Below are positions 24,366 to 32,271 of a stretch of 64,000 bases of DNA, in pieces; within the stretch, counting starts at the first letter, position 1; every line of letters starts with the position of its first letter. A model generated the notes under the pieces. That model was not told the DNA's origin. It searched no databases and saw nothing but the letters and a program-made list of their open reading frames with translations. The DNA is from Kribbella sp. NBC_00382. GTDB taxonomy: Bacteria > Actinomycetota > Actinomycetes > Propionibacteriales > Kribbellaceae. The stretch is taken from the NCBI RefSeq assembly GCF_036067295.1, contig NZ_CP107954.1:6386001-6450000 (forward strand), written 5' to 3'. Made by a program: the position numbers and the translations under genes.

Positions 24366-25478
24366 ATGCCTGATACGCCTGTCGCCGAGAAGTTTGAGCG
24401 AACCGAAAAATTCGAGCGGACATTGCTGCACGCTGGCGGGATGGCGTTTGGCGCAGGGTTGCTGGCGGCGGTTCTGTATGCCATGCCTGGGCATTGGTTG
24501 GCGGGGTCCGGTGTGGTCGGCGCAGCGATCGTCGCTGCTGGTGCTGCCGTTGCCGTCGGTGGAGTTCTGGGATTCTTGTTTGGTATTCCAAAGACGTTGC
24601 AGTCCGACGGTCTGGACGGTGAACCTGTCCGCTACCTCGCGAACACGAATCTGGAAGATATATCGGACTGGTTGACCAAGATCATCGTTGGCGTCGGCCT
24701 CGTCCAGGTGACGCGCGTTCCGCGCGGACTCGAGCGGTTGGGTGAGTGGCTCGGTCCTCTATTCGGAGACAGACCGCATAGTGCAGCATTCTCGATTGTC
24801 TACGTCTGCTACTTCGCAGTGAGTTCCTTCCTCCTGCTCTACTTGTGGACGAGGTCGCGGCTGCGCGGGGTGTTGCAGGCCGCGGATGGCAATCTGACGG
24901 AGCAGATCGAGGACGCCTTGGCCGACATGGCGAACGCGAACGCGGCCGCCCTCTCGTTGACCGAACGGCAACTGAATGGGCAGACGCCGCCCAGTCGGGC
25001 CGATTTGCAGGCGGCAATCCGGGCCGCATCGCCGGACTGGCTGAACCAGATCTATCAACGCGCCGAAGGGCAGCGGCACGAGAGTTGGGCCAGCGACAAG
25101 GATGCGATGGCGCGGACCAAGCCGGTATTTCGAGCGCTGATTGCTATTGATGAAGAAGATGCGCCTTATAGCTATTTCGGCAGTCTTGCATTTACGATGA
25201 AAGACTCCGTGCCACCACATTATTCCGCCGCGATCGAAATGCTCAACAAGACTATCGAGATTCGTAACCGGACCAAGTATTCCGGGTTGGCCGGCTATGA
25301 ATGGAATCGCGCGGTGTGCAGAATTCATCACAAGCCTGGTGAGGTCCAGGCCATTCTCGCCGACCTGAAAATTGCCCATGAAGAACTTCCGGCTGGTTTC
25401 TTCGATCCGAAGAGCGAGGATCCCGATTCCCGGGCTGTCGGTCAATGGCTCGTGGTGAAGAAGCAGGTTCTGGAGTGA
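24366..25478 (+). CDS. Membrane protein of unknown function with atypical composition
   Basis: A 370-residue protein preceded by a strong GGAGGGG. Hydrophobic segments lie at about 20-40, 46-72, 103-116 and 139-162. Between the second and third are GFLFGIPKTLQ and NTNLEDISDWLTKIIVGV, a conserved-looking juxtamembrane pair. The cytoplasmic C-terminal half (165-370) is helical and perhaps TPR-like. Third codon positions are markedly richer in A/T than in neighbours, most clearly after 25130, suggesting transfer. From memory I connect this membrane motif with predicted bacterial conflict or signalling proteins; that is only a lead. Function unknown. Confidence 0.8.
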   Translation: MPDTPVAEKFERTEKFERTLLHAGGMAFGAGLLAAVLYAMPGHWLAGSGVVGAAIVAAGAAVAVGGVLGFLFGIPKTLQSDGLDGEPVRYLANTNLEDISDWLTKIIVGVGLVQVTRVPRGLERLGEWLGPLFGDRPHSAAFSIVYVCYFAVSSFLLLYLWTRSRLRGVLQAADGNLTEQIEDALADMANANAAALSLTERQLNGQTPPSRADLQAAIRAASPDWLNQIYQRAEGQRHESWASDKDAMARTKPVFRALIAIDEEDAPYSYFGSLAFTMKDSVPPHYSAAIEMLNKTIEIRNRTKYSGLAGYEWNRAVCRIHHKPGEVQAILADLKIAHEELPAGFFDPKSEDPDSRAVGQWLVVKKQVLE

Positions 25479-25659
25479 GTCGGAACTGTGCGCTTGAGTC
25501 CGTAGCGGGCCGGTTTGCCGAGCGGTCAGCAGTCGCGGTAGACGGTAGCGAGTTCCACGCGGGTGATCGGAGGCTCGGGGCATGAGTGGGCGGTGGGGGT
25601 TTGCAGGCCGTCGAGGATGAGGGGCGAGGTGGCTCACCAGAGCTTGGCCGCGAGGTTCC
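25479..25659. other. Gap after the atypical membrane gene
   Basis: This stretch completes a 329-bp gap without an intact gene. Minus-strand frames hold short gene-like stretches (such as CPEPPITRVELATVYRDC) that break off, consistent with decayed coding DNA. No terminator or promoter is convincing. Confidence 0.3.
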
Positions 25660-25802
25660 GGTACGCGCTGGGCTGGTACGCCGGTCGCCGCGAACTCCTC
25701 CGGAAGCCAGCCGAGCGCGATCCCCAGGTCGAGCCGCCCGCCGGACAAGTGGTCGATCGTCGCCACCCGCCGGGCGAGCATGACCGGCTGCCCGGCGAGT
25801 CT
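25660..25802 (-). pseudogene. Remnant of an LLM-class oxidoreductase
   Basis: The minus-strand frame around 25802-25662 reads QPVMLARRVATIDHLSGG followed by RLDLGIALGWLPEEFAATGVPA. This is the conserved middle segment of luciferase-like (F420) oxidoreductases, normally at about residues 80-125. The N-terminal strands and the whole C-terminal half are missing. Shortly after GVPA the reading breaks up, so about 45 codons survive. Confidence 0.65.
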
Positions 25803-25807
25803 GGCTG

Positions 25808-26254
25808 TCAGTCGTCGCGGGAGGTGGGGACCTTGACGGCGAGGACGGGGACGGGGGATTCGAGGAGGACTCGTTGGGCGGTGCTGCCGAGGATGAGCTT
25901 GCCGACCGGGCTGCGGCGGCGGAGGCCGAGGACGATCAGGGTGACGTCGTTCTCCTCGGCGGCGCGGAGCAACTCGTGGGCGACGTCGCCGGTGCCGACC
26001 GCCTGCTGGATCGTCACCTCGACACCGCGCTCGCGGAGGCGGGCCTCGGCGGCGTCGAGCTCGGCCTGGTTCGCGTACCGGGAGTCGACGTAGGCGTCGC
26101 CGCGGCTCGTGTTGAGCAGCAGCACGGAGGCTCCGCGCAGCTCGGCTTCGGCGGCTGCGGCCTCGAGAGCGGCCTCACCTTCGGGCGTCGGTACGTAGCC
26201 CACCAGAATCTTCACGAGGCCCACTCTCTCATCACCAGCTGTTGCCTCCGACAT
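25808..26254 (-). CDS. Universal stress protein (UspA family)
   Basis: A single-domain Usp of 148 residues. The fold begins VKILVGYVPTPEGEAAL. The ATP-binding loop normally GxxGxxxxxxxxGS/T is replaced here by GLRRRSPVGKLILGSTAQRVLL, which keeps the G-x9-GST core near residues 118-129, so nucleotide binding is plausible. Its ATG overlaps the tctA stop (TGATG), making it the last gene of the tricarboxylate-transporter operon. That suggests it modulates transport or senses the cell's energy state. Confidence 0.9.
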   Translation of the reverse strand: MSEATAGDERVGLVKILVGYVPTPEGEAALEAAAAEAELRGASVLLLNTSRGDAYVDSRYANQAELDAAEARLRERGVEVTIQQAVGTGDVAHELLRAAEENDVTLIVLGLRRRSPVGKLILGSTAQRVLLESPVPVLAVKVPTSRDD

Positions 26255-27825
26255 CAGTCGTCCTCACCGAAGGTCAGCCGGTCCCGGCTCGCCTCGGTGC
26301 CGCGGAGGCGGGCGACGATCCGGGGCAGGTACGGGACGAACAACGCCAGCACGGTCAGCACGATGATGATCAGGCTGAGCGGCCGGGTGAAGAACACGCT
26401 CGCGTCGCCGTTGGAGATGACCAGCGAGCGGCGGAACTGTTCCTCCATCGTCGGGCCGAGGATGACACCCAGGATCACGGGCGCGATCGGGAAGTCGAGT
26501 TTGCGCATGAAGAACCCGATCACCCCGATCAGGAGAGCCATCAGGACCTCGTAGCCGGAGCCCGACAGCGAGTAGACGCCGAGACACGCGAAGACCAGGA
26601 TTCCGGAGTACAGGAGAGGCCGGGGGACCTTGAGCACCTGGACCCAGATCTGGATCAGCGGCAGGTTCATGATCAGCAGGATCAGGTTGCCGATGTAGAG
26701 CGACGCGATCAGCGTCCAGACGAGCGTGCCCTGGTCCTCGAACAGCTGCGGCCCGGGCTGCACGTTGAAGATCTGGAACGCGGCCAGCATCACTGCGGCT
26801 GTCGCGGAGGTCGGCAGGCCGAGCGTCAGGAGCGGTACCAGTACGCCGGAGAACGACGCGTTGTTGGCTGCCTCGGGGCCCGCGACGCCTTCGATCGCGC
26901 CGTCGCCGAACTCGTCGGGATGCTTGCGCCCGGCCTTCTTGGCTCGCCGCCGCTCGATCGTGTAGCTCAGGAACGTCGGTACTTCCGCACCGCCGGACGG
27001 GATCGCGCCGAACGGGAAGCCCAGGGCGGTACCGCGCAGCCACGGCGCCCATGACCGCTTCCAGTCGTCCTTGTTGAGGTACCCGGTACGCAGCCGGCCC
27101 TTCTCAAGTACTGCGGGCCGCTCCGGTGTGCTGCGCAACTTCGATGCCACATGCAACGTCTCGCCGATCGCGAAGAGACCCACGATGACGATCACCACGT
27201 CGACTCCGTCGAGCAACCGCAAGGTGCCGAAGGTGTAGCGCTGAGCACCGGACAAACTGTCGAGTCCGATCAACCCGATGAACAGGCCGACCGTCAGCGA
27301 CAGCAGTCCCCGGATGAGCGAGTGACCCACCAGCGCGGTCACCGCGACCATCGCGAGCAACGTGATCGCGAAGTAGTCGGTCGACTGGAACTGGCTGGCC
27401 AGGTTGCCGATCGGCTTGGCCACGAAGGTCAGCAGCACGGTCGAGATCGTGCCCGCGATGAACGACCCGATCGCCGCCGTCGCCAGCGCTGCCCGCGCGC
27501 GGCCCTTGAGCGCCATCTTGTGGCCCTCGATCGCGGTTGCCACCGAGGCCGACTCGCCTGGGGTATTGATCAGGATAGAAGTGGTGGACCCGCCGTACAT
27601 GGCGCCGTAGTAGATCCCGGCGAACATGATGAAGGCACCGATCGGGTCGGAGAAGTTGAAGGTGATCGGCAGCAGCAACGCGATCGTCAGCGCCGGCCCG
27701 ATCCCCGGCAGGATCCCGACCAACATGCCGAGTGTCACGCCGACGACTGCCCAGAGCAGATTCATCGGGTGCAGAACGGTCCCGAACCCATGCAGAAGAT
27801 CGCCGAACACGGCCAGAGAGATCAC
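26254..27825 (-). CDS. tctA: Tripartite tricarboxylate transporter, large membrane subunit TctA
   Basis: A 523-residue TctA/DUF112 permease with about 11-12 membrane segments. Family hallmarks are VGVTLGMLVGILPGIGPALTIALLLP (residues about 22-47), YYGAMYGGSTTSILINTPGE and the second-half repeat FGAIPSGGAEVPTFLSY...EGVAGPEAANNA. Together with TctB and the binding protein TctC it imports citrate-like carboxylates, driven by an ion gradient. GTG 27825 overlaps the tctB stop (GTGA), which fixes the start. Downstream it overlaps usp by 1 nt. Confidence 0.96.
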   Translation of the reverse strand: MISLAVFGDLLHGFGTVLHPMNLLWAVVGVTLGMLVGILPGIGPALTIALLLPITFNFSDPIGAFIMFAGIYYGAMYGGSTTSILINTPGESASVATAIEGHKMALKGRARAALATAAIGSFIAGTISTVLLTFVAKPIGNLASQFQSTDYFAITLLAMVAVTALVGHSLIRGLLSLTVGLFIGLIGLDSLSGAQRYTFGTLRLLDGVDVVIVIVGLFAIGETLHVASKLRSTPERPAVLEKGRLRTGYLNKDDWKRSWAPWLRGTALGFPFGAIPSGGAEVPTFLSYTIERRRAKKAGRKHPDEFGDGAIEGVAGPEAANNASFSGVLVPLLTLGLPTSATAAVMLAAFQIFNVQPGPQLFEDQGTLVWTLIASLYIGNLILLIMNLPLIQIWVQVLKVPRPLLYSGILVFACLGVYSLSGSGYEVLMALLIGVIGFFMRKLDFPIAPVILGVILGPTMEEQFRRSLVISNGDASVFFTRPLSLIIIVLTVLALFVPYLPRIVARLRGTEASRDRLTFGEDD

Positions 27826-28334
27826 AGCCCCAGCACCCCCTCCGGCAGCGAGATATCCAGAAACTGCGTGAAGGCGATGTACACCACTACCGAGAGCACC
27901 ACCGCCACGATGATGTCCCGCACCAGTTGCCGACTCCCCAGCACCCGAGCCGCCGCGTAGAACAGCAAGGCCGTCGCAATGATGTAGCCGAGCGGCACCA
28001 CCAGAAACGCATACAAAACAAGCAGTACTGACACCGCAACCGGCTCGAACCAACTCCGATCGGCCTTGTCAGTGTCGCGGGGAGAGCGCAGTCCCTCGAT
28101 CAGATAGCCGATGGAGAGCAGCAACCAGGCGGCCGTCACGAGTAGCGGGAAGAAGCGCGGACCGGCTGGGTCAAGCCCTTTGGGGCTGCGGATATCGAAC
28201 ACGCCCACCAGGAACGTGCCACTCAGCACCACCAGTACAACGGCCGCAATGAGCCGGACCATGCGCGACGCTTCGACATCAACCTCGGAAGCCTTCACTG
28301 TCTGAGCTTCGACGGGCTCTTCTGTTGTGCTCAT
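27822..28334 (-). CDS. tctB: Tripartite tricarboxylate transporter, small membrane subunit TctB
   Basis: A 170-residue four-helix membrane protein. A charged N-terminus of about 24 residues is followed by hydrophobic segments at about 26-46, 62-80, 95-125 (split) and 138-160. The family segment SPKGLDPAGPRFFPLLVTAAWLL links TM1 and TM2. It pairs with TctA in the transporter core. Start ATG 28334 overlaps the tctC stop (ATGA), and its stop overlaps the tctA start, so the three subunits are translationally coupled. Confidence 0.93.
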   Translation of the reverse strand: MSTTEEPVEAQTVKASEVDVEASRMVRLIAAVVLVVLSGTFLVGVFDIRSPKGLDPAGPRFFPLLVTAAWLLLSIGYLIEGLRSPRDTDKADRSWFEPVAVSVLLVLYAFLVVPLGYIIATALLFYAAARVLGSRQLVRDIIVAVVLSVVVYIAFTQFLDISLPEGVLGL

Positions 28335-29326
28335 ATGATGCCCAGCTCCTTCAGCAGTGCCTCGACTCGGGTGGTTTCGTCGGCGATGAACTTCTTGGCG
28401 TCGTCGCCGGTTTTGAAGAAGTCGGTCCAGCCTTGTTTCTTGCGGATCTCGGCCCATTCGGGGGAGTCGTTGGCTTTGGTGACGAAGGCGATCAGGCGTT
28501 GGCGGTCGGCCTCCGGGATGTCGGGTGGGGCGACGATCGCGCGCCAGTTCAGGACCTCGGCGTCGTAGCCCTCCGACTTCATCGTGGGGAGCTGTTTGCC
28601 GTCGACCGACATCGGCTCGGTGCCCGAGGTGGCGAGGACGCGCATCTTGCCGGACTTGATCTGTTCCTCGAACTCGCTCAGGCCGGAGATGCCGACGGTG
28701 ACGTCGCCGGACAGGATCGCGGCGGTCGCCTCGCCACCACCGGAGTACGAGATGTACTTGACCTTCGACGGGTCCAGGCCCGCGGTCTTCACCAGGGTGC
28801 CCGCGGTGATGTGGTCGGTGCCGCCGATCGTGCCGCCGCCCCAGCTGACCGAGGTCGGGTCGGCCTTGTACTTCTCCACCAGATCCTTGAGGGACTTCAG
28901 CGGTGAATCGGCCTTCACCACGAGCACTTCCTGCTCGGCGGTGATGGTGGCGATCGGGGTCGTGTCGGAGATGGTGATCTTGGACTGGTTCAGGGTCAGC
29001 GCGCCGACCATCACCAGGCCGGTGATCATCAGCGTGTGCGGATCCTTGCGGTTCTTGGTGACCAGCTTGGAGATGCCGACGGCACCGCCGGCGCCGGTGA
29101 CGTTGACGACCGAGACCGACCGGCCGGGCAGGAAGTCGTCCTCCTGGATCACGTGCTGCAGCTGACGCGCGGTGAGATCCCAGCCACCGCCGGGGGCGGC
29201 CGGGACCATGATCTCGACGTTGCGGGACGGGAAGTCGCCGGCGACGCTGCCGCCCTCCAGGGCCGAGCAGCCGCTGAGCAGCAGGCTGACGGTCAACCCC
29301 GCGGCGACGATCACGGATCGTGGCAT
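28331..29326 (-). CDS. tctC: Tripartite tricarboxylate transporter substrate-binding lipoprotein TctC
   Basis: A 331-residue binding protein anchored outside the membrane: the lipobox LLSGC puts the lipidated Cys at residue 19. The mature part has the TctC/Bug fold: VEIMVPAAPGGGWDLTAR, VVNVTGAGGAVG, then LVEKYKADPTSVSWGGG and the ligand loop GLSEFEEQIKSGKMRVLATS. Bug proteins bind di- or tricarboxylates between two lobes. ATG 29326 has GGAGG 7 nt upstream. It is the first gene of the operon and divergent from the IclR gene. Confidence 0.95.
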   Translation of the reverse strand: MPRSVIVAAGLTVSLLLSGCSALEGGSVAGDFPSRNVEIMVPAAPGGGWDLTARQLQHVIQEDDFLPGRSVSVVNVTGAGGAVGISKLVTKNRKDPHTLMITGLVMVGALTLNQSKITISDTTPIATITAEQEVLVVKADSPLKSLKDLVEKYKADPTSVSWGGGTIGGTDHITAGTLVKTAGLDPSKVKYISYSGGGEATAAILSGDVTVGISGLSEFEEQIKSGKMRVLATSGTEPMSVDGKQLPTMKSEGYDAEVLNWRAIVAPPDIPEADRQRLIAFVTKANDSPEWAEIRKKQGWTDFFKTGDDAKKFIADETTRVEALLKELGII

Positions 29327-29358
29327 CTGGGTACCTCCTTGGAACCGGGCTTGGCGAA

Positions 29359-29364
29359 AAACTA
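29359..29364 (-). promoter_or_regulatory. -10-like box for the tct operon
   Basis: TAGTTT on the minus strand, with a weak TGTACC 17 nt further upstream (29382-29387). The predicted start is about 25 nt before the tctC ATG. Confidence 0.4.
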
Positions 29365-29392
29365 GCAGCATTCCACCAGGGGGTACAGAGGT

Positions 29393-29405
29393 TCCGCTGT
29401 GCGGA
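29393..29405. promoter_or_regulatory. Candidate IclR operator
   Basis: TCCGC-TGT-GCGGA has perfect 5-bp arms. It lies in the 126-bp gap between tctC and the IclR gene, just upstream of the tct -35 region, a position from which an IclR protein could control both directions. Confidence 0.45.
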
Positions 29406-29452
29406 TCGACGGGTTATCGTCGGAAGGTCGTGCAGGAGCGAAAGGGGTCCGG

Positions 29453-30232
29453 ATGGATGTCGAAGGGGAGCTGCCCGGGGTGCGTAGCGTGCACCGGGCA
29501 CTGGACCTGCTGGAGCGCTTCGACGACGAGCATCCGCTCTGGACGTTGGCCGAGCTGACCGCCGCGAGCGGCCTGCCGAAGACGACCGTCCTGCGCTTGG
29601 TGACGACTCTCGAACAGCGAGGACTCGTCGCTTCGACGGGGCCCGGCCGCTATGCGATCGGCCCCGGCTTCCTCCGCTGGTCGCGGTTGAGCAGCGCGAG
29701 CATGGAGGTCCCGCCGGCTGTGCGCTCGGCGCTCAACAGGCTCGCCGCGGAGACCGGCGAGACGGCCAACCTCTACATCCGGGTCGGGCGGACGCGCGTC
29801 TGCCTTGCTCAGGCTCAAGGGTCCTTGAGCGTTCGGCACACGATCGCGCTCGGCTCGGCGTTGCCGTTGTGGGGCGGCGCCGCATCGCGGGTGCTGCTGA
29901 GCGATCCGCCTGTACTGGCTGAGGATCCGTCCGTGATCGACGCGGTGGCTGCCGAGTCGCCGCAGGGCGCTGACTTCGCCAAGCAGTTGCGCCTGGCCGC
30001 AGTACGGGCGGGGGAGCGGGGCTATGCCGTGACGCACGGCGAGCGCGAGTTGGGCGCATCGGGTGCTTCAGCGCCGGTACTCCGATCCGATGGGCGTGTG
30101 GTCGCCGCTGTCGGGGTCGGTGGGCCGACGACGCGTTTCAATGACGAGCGCCTACCGGGCTACATAGCCGCCGTAGGCCGATGCGCTGCCGCCATCACGT
30201 CCAGTGGGTGGAGCGGGTTCAGTGCATCCTGA
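29453..30232 (+). CDS. IclR-family transcriptional regulator
   Basis: A 259-residue regulator. The N-terminal winged helix (about 10-75) contains LAELTAASGLPKTTVLRLVTTLEQRGLV; the C-terminal GAF-like effector domain spans about 95-250. IclR proteins typically control catabolism of small organic acids or aromatics, which matches the divergent tct operon and the downstream CoA-transferase/lyase genes. ATG 29453 follows AAAGGGG. Its end overlaps the CoA-transferase start by 11 nt, so it is cotranscribed with the enzymes. Confidence 0.93.
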   Translation: MDVEGELPGVRSVHRALDLLERFDDEHPLWTLAELTAASGLPKTTVLRLVTTLEQRGLVASTGPGRYAIGPGFLRWSRLSSASMEVPPAVRSALNRLAAETGETANLYIRVGRTRVCLAQAQGSLSVRHTIALGSALPLWGGAASRVLLSDPPVLAEDPSVIDAVAAESPQGADFAKQLRLAAVRAGERGYAVTHGERELGASGASAPVLRSDGRVVAAVGVGGPTTRFNDERLPGYIAAVGRCAAAITSSGWSGFSAS

Positions 30233-31424
30233 CCTGCTGGCCGGGGTGCGCGTGCTGGACCTCACGAACGTACTGGCCGGGCCTTTCGCCGGGTATCAAC
30301 TCGCGCTGATGGGCGCCGACGTGATCAAGGTCGAGCTGCCGGGGTCGGGGGATCTGGCGCGCAACCTCGGTGCTGATCCTGAGCTGAGCAAGGCGGGGTT
30401 GGGGATCTCGTTCCTGGCGCAGAACGCGGGGAAGCGCTCTCTGACGCTCGACCTGAAGAGCACCGCAGGCAAGGAGGTTTTCGAGCGGTTGGTCGGTGAG
30501 GCCGATGTGCTGCTGGAGAACTTCCGGCCGGGGGTGCTCGAACGGCTTGGCTTCTCGTGGGAGGTGCTGCAGGGGTTGAATCCGGGTCTCGTGTACTGCG
30601 CTGTCTCCGGCTTCGGGCAGACCGGGCCGATGCGTGGGCGGCCGGCGTACGACCAGATCATTCAGGGGTTGTCGGGGATCATGAGCGTGACTGGCACGCC
30701 GGATACTGCGCCGACCCGGACTGGGTTTCCGATCGCAGACACGCTGGGTGGGTACGCGGCGGCCTTCGCGATCTCGGCGGCGTTGGTGAAGCGCTCTCGT
30801 ACCGGCGTCGGCAGTTTCCTTGATGTGTCGATGCTGGAGACGGCGATCGCGGCGATGGGCTGGGTCGTCTCCGATTTCGTCATCGGCGGGCGCGAACCAC
30901 GGGCCATGGGCAACGAAAACGTCACCTCGGCGCCGTCGGGCACGTTCGCGACGGCGTCGGGTGCGCTGAACATCGCTGCCAACAAGCAGGAGCAGTACGT
31001 CGAACTGTGCACGGCCCTCGATCGCCTGGAGCTGATCGACGATCCTCGATTCGCTACCCGAGAGGCCCGCAAACAGCATCGCGTGGAGCTCAAGGCAGAG
31101 CTGGAGAAGACGCTCGGAGAGCGCTCTGCGACGGAATGGGATGGGTTGCTTGCCGACAGCGGGGTTCCCGTCGCTCCGGTTCTTACGGTTGAGCAGGCGT
31201 TGTCTTTGGAGCAGGTCTCCGAGCGGGGGCTTCTCCACGAAGTCGACTTGCCGGGCGGAGAGCGTTCTCTTCGGGTGTTGGGGAGCAGTGTTCATGTTGA
31301 TGGCGCGTCGGTGGGGCCGGGGAGTCGGCCGCCGGGGTTGAGTGAGCACACCGATGAGATCCTCGCCGAGCTTGGCTACAGCGCGGTGGAGATCAGCAGG
31401 CTTCATGAGCAGGGAGCGGTATGA
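30222..31424 (+). CDS. CoA-transferase family III (CaiB/BaiF)
   Basis: A 400-residue class III CoA-transferase, which moves CoA between carboxylic acids through an aspartyl intermediate. The nucleophile is D144 in RGRPAYDQIIQGLSG. Other family segments are LDLTNVLAGPFAGYQLALMGADVIKVE, NAGKRSLTLDLKS and FRPGVLERLGFS. GTG 30222 has GGAGCGG at a good distance and lies inside the IclR gene. The ATGA overlap with the next gene ties it to the lyase. I infer activation of the imported di- or tricarboxylate, with an unknown CoA donor such as succinyl- or acetyl-CoA. Confidence 0.93.
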   Translation: MHPDLLAGVRVLDLTNVLAGPFAGYQLALMGADVIKVELPGSGDLARNLGADPELSKAGLGISFLAQNAGKRSLTLDLKSTAGKEVFERLVGEADVLLENFRPGVLERLGFSWEVLQGLNPGLVYCAVSGFGQTGPMRGRPAYDQIIQGLSGIMSVTGTPDTAPTRTGFPIADTLGGYAAAFAISAALVKRSRTGVGSFLDVSMLETAIAAMGWVVSDFVIGGREPRAMGNENVTSAPSGTFATASGALNIAANKQEQYVELCTALDRLELIDDPRFATREARKQHRVELKAELEKTLGERSATEWDGLLADSGVPVAPVLTVEQALSLEQVSERGLLHEVDLPGGERSLRVLGSSVHVDGASVGPGSRPPGLSEHTDEILAELGYSAVEISRLHEQGAV

Positions 31425-32257
31425 GCGACAAGGCGCAGGAGGCCGCGGACTGGTGGGCGACCTCGATCACCGACATCCAGCCTGGTGCGATCCGGCTGCG
31501 TGGTTATGCGATCGAGGAGCTGATCGGCAACGTCGGCTTCCCGCAGATGATCTGGCTGATGACCACCGGCGAGCTGCCGACCGACGATGAAGCCAGGCTG
31601 CTCGAACTCACGCTTGTTGCGGCCGTCGACCACGGTCCTCAAGCGCCTTCGATCGCGGCGGCGAGGATGGCGGCTTCCTGCGGGCTTGCTCTCAACAATG
31701 CGATGGCGACGGGCGTCAACCTGCTCGGTGATGTTCACGGTGGCGCCGGCCAGCAATGCATGACCGTTCTCCAGCAACTCAAGAGCACGGTCGACGCAGG
31801 TGAGTCGCCGACGGCAGCGGCGCGCGCGCTCGTTGCGGAGTACAAGGAACGGAAGGCGTTCATCCCCGGTTTCGGGCACCGCTTCCATCCGCTCGACCCG
31901 CGGCGCGATCCGCTGATGCACGCGATCGAGCGCGCCGCCCGCGATGGCATTGTCGACGGCCACTATCTGGAAGTCGCGCTGGCGCTGGAGTCCGTACTGG
32001 CCGAAGGCTCGAAGCCGATTCCGATGAACGTCGACGGCGCGACCGCGACCATCTACGCCGAACTCGGCCTCGCACCCGAGTTGGCCCGCGGGCTCTTCGT
32101 GCTCTCGCGATCCGTCGGCCTGCTCGCCCATGCCCGCGAGCAGCAGCTGGATCAGACCAGGATCAAAGGCCCGCTGCCGAAGAGCATCTCCGCAACCTAT
32201 ACCGGCGCGCCACCGCGACCATTGCCTCCAGGTTCACGGAATCAGGACTCTCGCTGA
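31421..32257 (+). CDS. Citryl-CoA lyase-like protein (citrate synthase fold)
   Basis: At 278 residues this is only the core of the citrate synthase fold, as in stand-alone citryl-CoA lyases. All three catalytic positions are present: H106 (GDVHGGAG), H153 (PGFGHRFHPLDPR) and D205 (MNVDGATAT). No citrate synthase N-terminal domain is present. With a CoA-transferase coupled by ATGA, the likely reaction is cleavage of citryl-CoA or a related 3-hydroxyacyl-CoA to acetyl-CoA and an oxoacid. A biosynthetic citrate or methylcitrate synthase role cannot be excluded. Confidence 0.88.
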   Translation: MSDKAQEAADWWATSITDIQPGAIRLRGYAIEELIGNVGFPQMIWLMTTGELPTDDEARLLELTLVAAVDHGPQAPSIAAARMAASCGLALNNAMATGVNLLGDVHGGAGQQCMTVLQQLKSTVDAGESPTAAARALVAEYKERKAFIPGFGHRFHPLDPRRDPLMHAIERAARDGIVDGHYLEVALALESVLAEGSKPIPMNVDGATATIYAELGLAPELARGLFVLSRSVGLLAHAREQQLDQTRIKGPLPKSISATYTGAPPRPLPPGSRNQDSR

Positions 32258-32271
32258 GAGACAATGACCAG

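Noticed and set aside
24759..25781. 340-codon minus-strand frame overlapping the atypical membrane gene
   Set aside because: Only its first 45 or so codons resemble an LLM enzyme; the rest is antisense to a gene with a good ribosome site, so only the fragment is annotated as a pseudogene.
31113..31128. GAGAGCGCTCT-like sequence resembling the LacI-type palindrome upstream of the discoidin gene
   Set aside because: It lies inside the CoA-transferase coding sequence, is not a full palindrome and has no promoter context.
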